NCBI RefSeq assembly: GCF_000265075.1
Contig: NZ_AJYA01000030.1
Location: forward strand, 37,339 to 101,338
Direction: 5' to 3'
Length of the DNA stretch: 64,000 nucleotides
DNA from: Nitritalea halalkaliphila LW7
Lineage (GTDB): Bacteria > Bacteroidota > Bacteroidia > Cytophagales > Cyclobacteriaceae
In this document: positions 8,752 to 18,218 of the stretch, piece after piece
Layout of the letters: every line of letters begins with the position of its first letter
Position numbering within the stretch: the stretch's first letter is position 1
Program-made: the position numbers and the translations under genes
Notes under the pieces: generated by a model
Database searches by the model: none
What the model was told of the DNA's origin: nothing
What the model saw: only the letters and a program-made list of their open reading frames with translations

Positions 8752-9998
8752 TTATCCCTTCGGGTCCAAGAAGGTGATCGCCTTACCGGTTTTGCCGGCA
8801 CGGCCCGTACGCCCTACGCGGTGGATATAGGCATCCATGGTGAGGGGGAGCTGATAGTTAATGACATGGCTCACATCCTGCACGTCGATACCGCGGGCGG
8901 CCACATCTGTAGCTACTAACACGCGAATGCCACCGTTTTTAAACTTCTGAAGCACATTATTTCGGAAGTTTTGGGATTTATCCCCGTGGATTTGACCTGC
9001 TGTGATGCCTTCTCGTGTTAATTTCTTGGTTAGGCGGTCGGCCAGCCGCTTGGTTTCTGTGAACAGAATCACTTTTTCCATATCGGGTCTTCCTAAGAGC
9101 TGCTGCAGAGCCAGAAACTTATCCTCGCCTTCTTTTAGCTGGATGGTTTCTTGATCTACCTGCTCATTCGCTGCTCCGCTGTGGTGGATACGGATTTCTA
9201 CGGGCTCCTGCATGAGGCTGCTGATGATTTTGCGCTGACTATCGTCCATGGTGGCGGAAAAGAGTACCGTTTGTTCCCGTGTTCCCACGAGCGCGACGAT
9301 ACGACGGACGTCATGCACGAAGCCCATGTCGAGCATGCGGTCAAATTCATCTAAAATCAGGGTATCTACCTTATCCAGTTTCAGGGCCTGCTGATTTACC
9401 AGGTCCAGTAAGCGCCTGGTGTGGCGATGAGCACCTCTTGGCGTGCCTGGCATTTCCGCAGATCCTGCGGCAGCGAGGTGCCTCCGATAAAGGTGGCTAC
9501 GCGTAAGTTCGTCCCGGCCGAGAGGCTCTTAAACTCTTCTTCGATCTGTAGGGCCAGTTCTCGTGTAGGGGTTAGGATTAGCGCGCTGCGTAAGGCAGGA
9601 CGTTTCATCAACTTCGTGATTAAGGGCAGTAGAAAAGCCGCCGTTTTTCCTGAGCCTGTGCGCGAAAGTGCGAGCACATCTTGTCCTTCTAGAAGCGCCG
9701 GGATAGCTTTTTCTTGGATAGGCGTAAGCACTTCGTAGCCTTTACGGCGTACATTCGTCAGCAGTATTTCCGGAAGCGCTAATCGCGCAAAGGGCACGGA
9801 GGCCACAGGAGCTTCCGCCTGAGCACTTGGTTTAGCGATCGCTTTTTTCGTTAGAAGAGCAGGGTCTATTTGGGAAACAGGCTTTTTCTTGGCTTGTCTT
9901 CTGCGATCCTGATTTTGAGGTCTTCCTGTGTTGGCGTTTGCTTTACCGGATGCTGTTGAGCGCCCTGCTGAGGGGGCATTATTTTTTCTAGTTTGCAT
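8752..9998 (-). CDS. DEAD-box RNA helicase, RhlE type (frameshifted)
   Basis: About 415 residues over two frames, joined near 9412 inside motif Ib (ATPG|RLLDLV), where one base seems to be missing. A basic N-terminal tail of about 70 residues precedes the core. Motifs seen: Q motif (LTPIQEKAIPALL), Walker A SRTGSGKTAAF, PTRELA, LILDEFDRMLDMGF (motif II is DEFD, not DEAD), SAT, and HRVGRTGRAGKTG (motif VI). It unwinds or remodels RNA, probably in ribosome assembly or cold response. It lies upstream of sbcD with 113 bases between. RhlE assignment is by general resemblance. Confidence 0.9.
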
Positions 9999-10008
9999 GT
10001 AAATTGGT

Positions 10009-11108
10009 TTAGGCTTTTTGTAGCGTAGCTACGGGCTGGCCAAGTTCCCGAATCATACGGGTGTGGGCTTTTAAAGCCGAAAGAAAGGATAGTTTACTGT
10101 AATAGGGGATGCCGAACTCTTCTGCCGTTTGTGCTACCACTGGAGCGATTTTCGCATAGTGAATGTGACAAATATCCGGAAAAAGGTGATGCTCTACTTG
10201 ATAATTTAATCCGCCGATACACCAAGAAAATATAGGGCTCTTCGGCGAATAGTTGCAGGTCGTCGCCAGCTGATGGCTCATGCGATCGCCGGGTACGGTT
10301 CCTGTGGAGTCCGTGCTCGGAAAAGCTGCCTCCGGAGTAATGTGCGCGGTCTGAAAGATGAGTGAAATCGATAATCCTGTCACAAAGTGCAAGGCTAAGA
10401 AAGCCAGAAGAATCTGTCCCACGTTAAATGGTGAGAGCAGGATCGGAAGTGCTAGGATAAAGGTGTAATAAACCAGTTTCCAAGCGATGATATTCCAGAT
10501 GGTCTTGCGATACGTTTTCTCGTCCTTTACGAGCCCCATTTTATAATAGCGTGTCAGCCGAATAAAGTCTTTACTCGTGACCCAGCTGATGGTGGATAGC
10601 CATAGAAGAACCATACATAAAGGTGCTGGTACTTGTGCCAGGGGTAATGGGGGGCATGAGGAGAAAAGCGAAGCACGAAAGGGGGATTAATATCATCGTC
10701 ACCGTCTGGGATATTCGTATAGGTATGGTGGAGGACATTATGCTGAATTTTCCAAACTGCAGCATGTGCCCCTACCATGTTTAAGGTGTAGCCCATCCAC
10801 TTGTTAAGGGTTTGATTTTTAGAATAAGAGCCATGTAGGGCATCATGCATGACGCCCATGCCTATTCCTGCCATGCCGAGTCCGCTGAGGATGTAGGCGA
10901 GAAAGAGCTGCCAGGTCGCTGTCAGCACTCCTGTGGTCACTAGGAGGATAGGTAGCGCATAAAGGCAGATCATGAAAAGGGTTTTAGCGTACATGGAACT
11001 GTTGCCGTACTTAGAGTTTCTGGACTTGGCGAGGGTGGCATTTACGCGGCTGCGTAATGTCGTGGCAAAATCAGTGGAGCCTGACTGCCGAAATCGAATC
11101 GTTTTGAT
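10009..11108 (-). CDS. Membrane fatty acid (acyl-lipid/acyl-CoA) desaturase (frameshifted, start unclear)
   Basis: A di-iron membrane desaturase of about 365 residues with the three His boxes: HDALH, HNVLHH and QVEHHLFP, plus several membrane segments. It introduces double bonds into acyl chains at the inner membrane. A single-base shift near 10600 separates FFYG from LSTISWVTSKDF. The first ATG in frame is at 10992-10994, but the frame stays open upstream and reads KTIRFRQSGSTDFATTL and LRSRVNATLAKSRN, which looks like the normal N-terminus of this family. In that extension there is no ATG, GTG or TTG before the stop at 11139; the codon where Met is expected (11106-11108) is ATC. Either ATC/ATT is used or the sequence has an error. 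Confidence 0.85.
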
Positions 11109-11141
11109 AAGCGTAATCTTTAGTGGTAAACTTAGTAATTA

Positions 11142-11510
11142 AGGTGTGCAGGAGACGCGTGTCTCAGCGAGTAGAAATGTGCCGTATAGGTACTGGATAT
11201 AAGGATGAGAAAATCTCCGAAAAAGTTAAAAGTGGTACTCGAACGATGCCTGAGCGGAACTGAAACTAAGCGGAACTAAGGGTGCGCGACAGTTTCAGTT
11301 TTATAGGTCTAAAAAACTGGTGCGCCAAAGAAACGTGCTCTTTGATTTTTTAAAGGTAGGGATATTTTTCGGTTTTCCTCCCCTGTGCCTAAATTTTTCT
11401 CTTCTCCCGCAGCGCAACTAGAAGTAGTGCGGACTGGAATTAGGTAGGCGCTTATGCTTTTTTTTGCTGATTTTCGTTTCTGAGCAGTCTCCCTAAGCGA
11501 TTTTCGAAAA
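11142..11510. other. Non-coding stretch upstream of the desaturase
   Basis: No convincing gene is present. Short open frames here are low in complexity and Lys/Arg/Phe-rich. A direct repeat-like pair GAGCGGAACTGAAACTAAGCG is visible near 11250-11275 (cggaactgaaac / cggaactaag). Nothing resembling a promoter consensus stands out. Confidence 0.5.
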
Positions 11511-11647
11511 GAAAGCAAACGAACAAAAAAGAAAGTGAATAGCCCTTAAAAAGAAAGCAAACGAAAGAAAAAGAAAGCAAACGATCAGAAAGGAAAGTAA
11601 ATATGCGTAAAAAGAAAGCAAACGAACATGGAAAAGAAAGCAAACGA
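11511..11647. repeat. Iteron-like array of GAAAGCAAACGA, 20-22 base period
   Basis: Seven copies of a 12-base unit begin at 11511, 11531, 11553, 11573, 11593, 11614 and 11636. Five are exact GAAAGCAAACGA; those at 11531 (GAAAGTGAATAG) and 11593 (GAAAGTAAATAT) are degenerate. Spacing is 20, 22, 20, 20, 21 and 22 bases, about two helical turns, so all copies would lie on one face of the DNA. The A-rich spacers differ. It sits between the desaturase and the tRNA-Val/ssrA pair. This could be a cooperative protein-binding site; no function can be read from the sequence. Confidence 0.8.
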
Positions 11648-11708
11648 AAGTGTGGGCTGTGGCTTAAAAAAAAGGGGGATAGGCCGTCCCGCGCCTAAAG
11701 AGAAAAAG

Positions 11709-11783
11709 TGGAACCTGAGGGATTCGAACCCACGACCTCTGCCCTGTCAAGGCAGCGCTCTAAACCAACTGAGCTAAGGTTCC
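11709..11783 (-). tRNA. tRNA-Val (GAC)
   Basis: A complete cloverleaf: acceptor GGAACCU pairs with AGGUUCC, D-arm GCUC/GAGC, anticodon stem CUGCC/GGCAG with loop UUGACAG, so the anticodon is GAC (Val, GUC codon). The T-loop is UUCGAAU. The second pair of the T-stem is U-U (GUGGG against CCCUC), a flaw that could be real or an error in the sequence. The CCA end is not encoded. It lies 36 bases downstream of ssrA on the same strand and may be cotranscribed. Confidence 0.92.
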
Positions 11784-11819
11784 TTTCTTTACTGCCGAAG
11801 TATAAGCCTTCAGCGGATG

Positions 11820-12222
11820 TGGAGCTGGCGAGATTCGAACTCGCGTCCAGATAGGGAAACACCGTACCGTCTACATGTTTAGTCACCTGTTGGGTTTTCG
11901 ACTGCAGCTCGCTGGGTGACACACCATACTGCAGCTTAGCTACTGTCCTTTACTCCTCTTAGTAGCCTCGAAGAGCGCAGCCCTGTCAAGTCGACACCCC
12001 AGATCCACCCTGACAAGGCAAAGCGTGGTGGGATGTGGCCGGGGAATCCACCTTGGCGGACTCAACCCTTTAAGCAGTATCTAGTCCCCGAGGGGTAGAT
12101 TAGGCAGCCATGGCGTAATTATTTTCGCCAATTATAGTTCGTATGAATGATTCACAGGCGTACATACTCCACCTGACATGCGAGCCCAGTCCTTACACCT
12201 ACTGTCAAAACCGGTCAGCCCC
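11820..12222 (-). ncRNA. ssrA: tmRNA
   Basis: A 403-base transfer-messenger RNA that rescues stalled ribosomes. The tRNA-like ends pair as GGGGCUG with CAGCUCC and include the G3-U70 pair needed for alanine charging; the T-loop UUCGAAU is near the 3' end. The tag reading frame (12100-12129) encodes GENNYAMAA followed by TAA, so the full tag is probably A-GENNYAMAA. The 5' domain has GGUUUUGACAG. Pseudoknot regions follow the tag. CCA is not encoded. Both ends are fixed to within a base or two by the acceptor pairing. Confidence 0.97.
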
Positions 12223-12234
12223 ATTTTTGGTATG

Positions 12235-12242
12235 CAAATATA
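12235..12242 (-). promoter_or_regulatory. -7 element for ssrA
   Basis: On the minus strand the octamer is TATATTTG, an exact match to the Bacteroidota -7 element TAnnTTTG, 12 bases upstream of the tmRNA 5' end. The upstream TTTG element is not evident at the usual distance. The position fits the start of ssrA transcription. Confidence 0.65.
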
Positions 12243-12333
12243 ACACAATAAGCGACGATAATGCATTTTTGTTCCCTGTTTTACCTAGCGGAATGGTTTT
12301 TGCGCCTAGTTTCGAAAAAAAAATTGAACTGCT

Positions 12334-13136
12334 ATGAGGCTAAAAACCCTTTTTTTGATTGTTACTTTTTTCCTTTTGGGCCGGGTGGCCCAAAGCCAAA
12401 TTCTGAATATCGAACAGTACCGGCTGGCAAAAGATACCAGCAAATCGGTCATGATGAAGCTAAATGCGGGGCTAAATGTCTTTAATCGGAGTGCGGCAGC
12501 AGACGCCCCGTGAACCTTTTTGGCTATAACTTGGATTTTAATACGCTCTATTATCCGGGCAAGCATGCCTATATGGTAGTGGCTAAGGTCGACTATCTGC
12601 GCATCAACGAGAACGACTTTTTAAACTTCGGATTCCTGCATACACGGGCTAATTTTTTTCGGGAAAGCACCTATAATTTTGAAGTCATGGCGCAGTATTC
12701 CTATGATAATTTTAGGGGTCTGGATCCGCGCTGGGTTTTCGGAGGCTCCTTACGCAGGGTGCTGGCCAAGAGTGAAAATTTACGGCTGGTGCTGGGTGTC
12801 GGGGCGATTTACGAAGAGGAGCGCTGGCTGATACCGGGGGCAGAAGTGCCGGCCTTTCGAGAGGTGCAGTTCCTGAAATCTTCGAATTACCTTTCCTTTC
12901 GGGTGAGTATAAATGATTATGTCAGCTTAAATACCGTCAATTATTACCAGGTGGGCTATGATCGGGACTTTGGGTTTTTTCGGCATCGTCTGAATAACTC
13001 TACTGTACTGAATACCAAGCTGAGTGAGCGCCTTTCCCTGACGAATACCTTCGAAATCGCCTATGAGGATCGTCCCATCGTAGAAATTACGAACCTTATT
13101 TATTCCTTTCGGACAGGAATCGCTTTTAATTTCTAA
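12334..13136 (+). CDS. Outer-membrane-like DUF481-type protein (frameshifted)
   Basis: About 267 residues. It starts MRLKTLFLIVTFFLLG with a typical signal peptide cleaved after AQS. The frame breaks in a CCCC run near 12507 (ADAP|VNLFGYNLDF) and then continues to the end. The rest alternates hydrophobic and polar residues with many aromatic positions and ends RTGIAFNF, with a terminal Phe, as in outer-membrane beta barrels. The pattern suggests a DUF481-like barrel, though I cannot confirm the family. It is followed after 77 bases by dnaX on the same strand. Confidence 0.7.
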
Positions 13137-13213
13137 GCGGGCGCAAGCATTTCTGTTCGCTTCTATTCCTGCTGGCAGGGGGAAAAAAGCAGAGAATTTC
13201 CTATCTTGCAGCG

Positions 13214-14959
13214 ATGGAAAATTTTGTGGTATCAGCGCGCAAGTACCGCCCTTCGAATTTTAGAAGTGTGGTCGGACAGTCTCATATTACGACGACGTTA
13301 AAGAATGCGATTAAAAATAATCACTTGGCACAAGCCTTTCTTTTTTGTGGTCCACGGGGGGTGGGGAAGACGACCTGTGCGCGAATTTTAGCGAAAACCA
13401 TCAACTGTGAGCACCTGACGGAGGATTTTGAGGCCTGTAATCAGTGTGATTCCTGTAAAGCATTTAACCAGAATGCTTCGTTTAATGTGCATGAGTTAGA
13501 TGCAGCATCGAATAATTCTGTCGATGATATCCGAAATTTGGTCGAGCAGGTGCGGTATGCACCGCAAAAAGGGCGCTACAAGGTGTATATCATCGATGAG
13601 GTGCACATGCTGTCGAATCAGGCCTTTAATGCATTTTTAAAGACGCTGGAGGAGCCGCCGAAGTATGCTATTTTTATTTTGGCGACGACCGAGAAACACA
13701 AGATTATCCCGACGATTCTTTCGCGCTGTCAGATCTTTGACTTTAATCGGATTCAGATCGGAGATATCACAGAGCATCTCAAGTACATTTCTTCGGAGGA
13801 ATCCATCACGTATGAGGAGGAGGCGCTGCGTCTGATCGCTACCAAGGCGGACGGTGCGCTCCGCGATGCGCTGTCGATTTACGATCTTATCGTGACTTAT
13901 TCGGCTGGCAACAAGCTGACCTACCAGGAGACGATCCAAAACCTGCATATCTTAGACTATGACTACTATTTTAAAGTGGTCAGTAGTCTACTAGGGGAGA
14001 GTATTTCTGAGGTCTTGCTCTTATTCGATGAGATTCTCAAGAAAGGGTTTGATGGGCATAATTTTATCATTGGACTTTGCGAGCACTTACGTGATCTGCT
14101 GGTGTGTAAAGATCCCGCTACGGTGCAGCTTCTGCAGGTGTCTGAGGGAACGCGTGAGCGCTATCTCGAGCAGGCGGAGCAAGCCAGTATCTCTTTTTTG
14201 CTTTCTGCCCTCAGTATCGGCAGTCAGTGCGACATACAGTTTAAGTCCAGTAAAAATCAGCGTTTGCATGTGGAGCTGGCGCTGATGAAGATGGCCAAAC
14301 TTCCGGCAGCCTTGTCCATGGCTGCGGTAGCCGAAACAGTCACAAAAAAAAAAGTAACGGCTTAAGCACTTCGGAGACGGAGGAAGGGCAAGCCGGGTCG
14401 GGCCAACAGCTTTTTTCGGGTCCGAATCCATTTGCTGCGAAGAAATCCCCAGCGCGTGCCACACTTCCGATTCCGGCTTCTTATGAAAAGGCCCAAAGTC
14501 TGCTGAAGCAGAAGCAAGGGCAGCGGGTAGAGGATTCCGCACGGCAGGAGCAAGTAAAAGAGCAAGATCCTTTAGCGGGAATCGGAAATAGGCCTTTGGT
14601 CGTGGAGCAACTGGCTGCCGTTTTACAAGATGAGGCTCGCCGTCTGCAGGGGGAAGCCGAAGCCTGGAGCCACCTTATTCAAGCAGCGTTTTCAACATGA
14701 GCCGCCGAGCCGGCTGCGCTTATTTTTAACTAGTGAGATTCAGGAGACGGTGTTTCTAAAAAACCGTCCGGAGTTCCTTTTGCGTCTTCGGCGCGCCTTC
14801 GACCACCGGGATTTACAACTCGAATACGAAATAAAGGAGGAACAGCAGTCTGCGGCGGAGAGGCTTTACACGAGTAGCGATAAATTCCAGTATTTGTTAC
14901 AGAAACATCCCGCGCTCGGCGATTTTAAGCGACGGTTCGGGTTGGAGACAGATTTCTAA
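13214..14959 (+). CDS. dnaX: DNA polymerase III subunit gamma/tau (two frame changes)
   Basis: The clamp-loader ATPase. Frame one gives 383 residues: GPRGVGKTTCARIL (Walker A), a four-Cys zinc module (CEHLTEDFEACNQCDSC), IIDEVHMLS (Walker B) and LATTEKHKI with SRC sensor 1, then domain III, ending KKKVTA-stop at 14365. The break is in a run of ten A (14344-14353); reading one base back continues as SNGLSTSETEEG through a charged linker. A second shift near 14600-14700 leads into the conserved C-terminus (LYTSSDKFQYLLQKHPAL). The first break could be programmed slippage giving gamma and tau; the second is more likely an error. Loads the sliding clamp at replication forks. Confidence 0.95.
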
Positions 14960-15969
14960 AAGTCGATGCCGATACCGAAGTTGATGAGATTTTGGAGCTG
15001 CACGGCCTGTATGGGAGGGCCGACATCCTGCGGGATGCGGACGGCTTCATCGTAAATCAAGACGGTTTCGATGCGTGTGGTGATGTATTTATTCACGCGC
15101 AGGGTGATGACCGAGTTCAGGTTGACGACGGTGTTTCCCAATCTTTCGAAGTTAGAGAAGAGGTTGAGATCGGCTCTCCAGCGCACATTTTCCATGATGA
15201 TGATGTCCGTCGTGGAGCTGATAGAGACTCCTGCTTCAGGGTTTACACGTTCCCCGGGCGTAACGCCGAATGCTCCTGCTCTGCTGAGGGAGTCGTCGAG
15301 TACTACGGTGAATCGGCCCGTAAAGGGGGATCCGATGATGGAGATTCGGCTGCCATTATCGAACTGCCGCCTGTAATTTAGACCTGTAGAAGACTGAATA
15401 AAGGCCGGGCTAAAGAGGTCGGAGATGCGGTCTCGGGCGTCTAGCTCCGCACCTGGAGGTCGAAAAAACCGGTAGCCGGGGAGGAGCTGTGTTCGGGTGT
15501 CTAGCTGGGTAGAGAGCAGCCAGCGACTCGATAGCTCTCGGCCGTATTTGCTAATAAAGAGGAAGTTATCGTTCGTTTTCCGAGTGGGAAAGCGCCGGTC
15601 TGCCTGTCGGTTAAAGCCGATGTTGACGGTCAGGTTGGTGTCCCATACTTTTTTGTCTTTGGCATATTCAGCGCCAAGCTGTAGAGAGCTATTCAGTGCA
15701 AAATTACTCGCTCCACCCGCTGCCCAGTTGTTTAAGGTCACCTGCTGAAGGCTGAGGGAGAAGTTGCCCCGTTTTTTCCAATACTGCGGTTTTTCGGCGG
15801 TTTTGATGATAACAGAATCGCCGAGCATAATGATGGTATCCCCGGCGATGAGCAGGGTATCGGCCAGCATGAGGCGATCCTCCTCACTTTGGGCGTAAGC
15901 CCCGGGGCTGATGCTGAGAAAGCTGAAAAGAAGCCCTGCGAGGGCGAACCATAAAAATCGTTTCATCAT
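14956..15969 (-). CDS. DUF3078 family outer-membrane-associated protein
   Basis: A 337-residue protein with a signal peptide (FLWFALAGLLFSFL, cleaved after AYAQ). Family hallmarks are GNFSLSLQQVTLNNWAAGG and the beta-rich region with WDTNLTVNIGFN, SKYGRELSSRW and a terminal GIGIDF. DUF3078 proteins are widespread in Bacteroidota and predicted to be outer-membrane beta proteins of unknown role. A second ATG one codon in is equally possible as start. Its 3' end overlaps that of dnaX by four bases, tail to tail. Confidence 0.88.
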   Translation of the reverse strand: MMKRFLWFALAGLLFSFLSISPGAYAQSEEDRLMLADTLLIAGDTIIMLGDSVIIKTAEKPQYWKKRGNFSLSLQQVTLNNWAAGGASNFALNSSLQLGAEYAKDKKVWDTNLTVNIGFNRQADRRFPTRKTNDNFLFISKYGRELSSRWLLSTQLDTRTQLLPGYRFFRPPGAELDARDRISDLFSPAFIQSSTGLNYRRQFDNGSRISIIGSPFTGRFTVVLDDSLSRAGAFGVTPGERVNPEAGVSISSTTDIIIMENVRWRADLNLFSNFERLGNTVVNLNSVITLRVNKYITTRIETVLIYDEAVRIPQDVGPPIQAVQLQNLINFGIGIDF

Positions 15970-15978
15970 GTAAGGGCA

Positions 15979-17570
15979 CTAGGGTGCTGAGACAATTAAA
16001 CGCTGGCCTACGCGGATAACATTATCGGCGCCTATCCCATTCCAGGACTTGAGTGCTTCCACGCTGATGCCGTACTGGCGACTGATCCCGAAGAGGGTGT
16101 CGCCCTGCTGCACGGTATGGGTGGTTCTGCCATTTGCCGGGCTCTCGGTTCTTGCTGGTGGCGGCGTACTGGTCGCAGGTCGGGGAGCGGGCCCTGGCTG
16201 GGCGGGCGCTGCCTGACGAGGTGCTGCCGGTCTGTTATCTGCGGGCACGTTTTGCGTGCGTATGGCTTCGTTTTTTCCACGTCGCTTGCGCAAATTTAAC
16301 ACCATTCCGGGACGAATCTCATTTTCTTTTAGTCGATTTAGATATTCGAGGCGCTGCAAGCGGATTCCGTAGCGCTGCGCTACATGCCAGAGGCTTTCTC
16401 CAGCGCGTACCACGTGGGTTTCGGCGTCTTCTGCGCGTCCCCGTTTTCGCTGTGTGAAATAGTTGACCCCCGCTTCTATGGGAGCTCCCTTTTCCAGATC
16501 ATTCAGGCGGCGGAATTTACCTTCTCGCATGCCCAGCTGTGCTGCCATGGCGCTTTGGCTGGTCGCCTGCTGCGGTACAGCTCGGGTGCGCTTGTTAAAA
16601 TAGCTGAGGCGGATGGCACATTTCCTGCCAGCAGGCTCGGATCGGAGGGGGAAGGGACTGCTTGTGGGCGACGTTCTGCCAGCACGGGAGGCCGTATATC
16701 ACTGGCTCCCGGGACGATTACGGTGTAGGTTTTATCGCCGGGGATGTGTCCATCACGTGTCCATTTGTTGTAGGCCTCTAACCGCTCCAGCGGGACAGAC
16801 CATTCCGCGGCCAGAGATTTTAGGGTGGTGGGGCCTTGAAGTGGGACGGCTTGGAGGCTCTCTGTTTGGGAGACGAATCCATCTTGATATCCCTCGAATG
16901 CCACTTTATGTGCCAGAAATTTCTTGAAATACCAGTGTGTTTTGCGGTCTATTTGAAGCTTGCGCTGACCGCTAAATTGAGAGCCGAAATAATTTTTGGC
17001 CCCACCGGGCCCCATCTGATAGGCCACGATCGCCACCATCCAGTTGTCGAAGGTAGCCATGTTTTTCCCTAGGTAGCGGGCGGCTCCTTGGGTGGAGCTG
17101 ACGATGTTTTTGCGTTCGTCGATTTGTCGGTCCACACGAAGGAAGACCTCTTCGGCAGTTCCTTGTTTGAACTGCCAGTAGCCCACGGCGTTTGAGCTGG
17201 AGACGGCATCGGCGATCAGGCTGCTTTCTTGGATCACCAGGTATTTCAGGTCGTCGGGCATGCCTGCGGCACGGAGTTCGGCCTCTACGAGTGGCAAGTA
17301 GGTGCGAATGCGTCTTAGCTTAATCTGCAGGTAATTTTCATTTCGGTAGAGGGCATCGACATCCGCTTGAATTTCGCGGCGTGCCTGCGCATCCAGCTCC
17401 AGCTGCATATTCGCGACCTGCATGCGGGCGGGCACCTGCGGAACGGGTCTATTAAGCACCGATCGGAGCGCCGGGCTTGGTCCTATGGTTCTGGCGCTCA
17501 GGCTGTCTGGCGAGCTCCAGAGGATTCCAGTAAGGAGGGTCAGCAGTAAAAATGACATGCAGCGTTTCAT
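15979..17570 (-). CDS. Membrane-bound lytic murein transglycosylase with LysM repeats (frameshifted)
   Basis: About 530 residues in two frames joined near 16610; downstream of the break the text continues IRLSYFNKRTRAVPQQATS into the second part. A signal peptide opens the protein. The SLT catalytic domain has the active Glu in IQESSL, then VGYWQFKQGTAEE and VAYQMGPGG. A LysM-like segment follows (LKSLAAEWSVPLERLEAYN), then two clear LysM domains (HVVRAGESLWHVAQRYGI and HTVQQGDTLFGISRQYGI) separated by a Pro/Ala linker. This is the MltD architecture: it cleaves peptidoglycan glycan strands in the periplasm and binds them through LysM. It is adjacent to an O-methyltransferase gene, 2 bases away. 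Confidence 0.9.
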
Positions 17571-17572
17571 AC

Positions 17573-18217
17573 TTATTTTTTACGGGCCACGAGGATTCCG
17601 TCCCTAATGGGGAGCAAAATGTTATCGACGCGGGGGTCTTCCTGCACCATGCGGTTAAAAGCGATAAGTGCAGCGGTATCTTTATCCGGCTTTTTCGGTC
17701 CCTCGTGCAGAATTTTTCCTGACCAGAGCACATTGTCGGCCAAAATTACCGCGCCCGGCGCCAGTTTATCGAAAATTAAGTCGTAGTAGCGACCGTAATT
17801 TTCCTTATCGGCATCGATGAACACCATATCTATCCCGTCGGGCAGCGCAGGGATTAGCTCCTGTGCATCTCCCAGGCGGTAGTCGATTTTATCGCTTAGG
17901 CCTGCTTTTTCGAAAAAGCCTCTGACCATCGTTTCCAGTTCCACATTGATATCCAAGGTATGCAAAATGGCGTCCCCTTCCAGGCCGCGCGCCATGCAGA
18001 TGGCCGAATACCCGGTGTAGGTGCCTATTTCCACCACGCGCTTTGGGCGAATAAAGCGTGTAAGCATTTCGAGAAACTTTCCCTGTAGGTTTCCGGAAAG
18101 CATGCGTGGCATCAGCACTTTCAGGTGTGTTTCGCGTGTGATATGCGCCAGAATCGGATCTTCCGGGCTTGTGTGTGCCTCGCAGTAGGCTTGTAGTTTT
18201 TCGTCTATAAATTCCAT
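17573..18217 (-). CDS. Class I SAM-dependent O-methyltransferase
   Basis: A 214-residue enzyme of the catechol/caffeoyl-CoA O-methyltransferase family. SAM motif I is VVEIGTYTGYSA; HTLDIN supplies the ribose-binding acid; FIDADKENYGRYYD and LADNVLWSG carry the metal-binding Asp and Asn residues. It transfers methyl groups to a catechol-like hydroxyl; the physiological acceptor is not known. It starts one base from the stop of the M16 peptidase upstream and is followed closely by the transglycosylase, so the three genes are likely one operon. Confidence 0.92.
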   Translation of the reverse strand: MEFIDEKLQAYCEAHTSPEDPILAHITRETHLKVLMPRMLSGNLQGKFLEMLTRFIRPKRVVEIGTYTGYSAICMARGLEGDAILHTLDINVELETMVRGFFEKAGLSDKIDYRLGDAQELIPALPDGIDMVFIDADKENYGRYYDLIFDKLAPGAVILADNVLWSGKILHEGPKKPDKDTAALIAFNRMVQEDPRVDNILLPIRDGILVARKK

Positions 18218-18218
18218 A

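Noticed and set aside
11309..11643. Short minus-strand open frames in the repeat region
   Set aside because: They translate the A-rich repeat into Phe/Leu/Ser runs with no family-like composition.
11511..11647. CRISPR array
   Set aside because: Units are 12 bases with 8-10 base spacers, far too short, and no cas genes are present.
12143..12485. Open frames around and after the tmRNA
   Set aside because: They overlap the structured RNA or are alternate frames of the outer-membrane gene.
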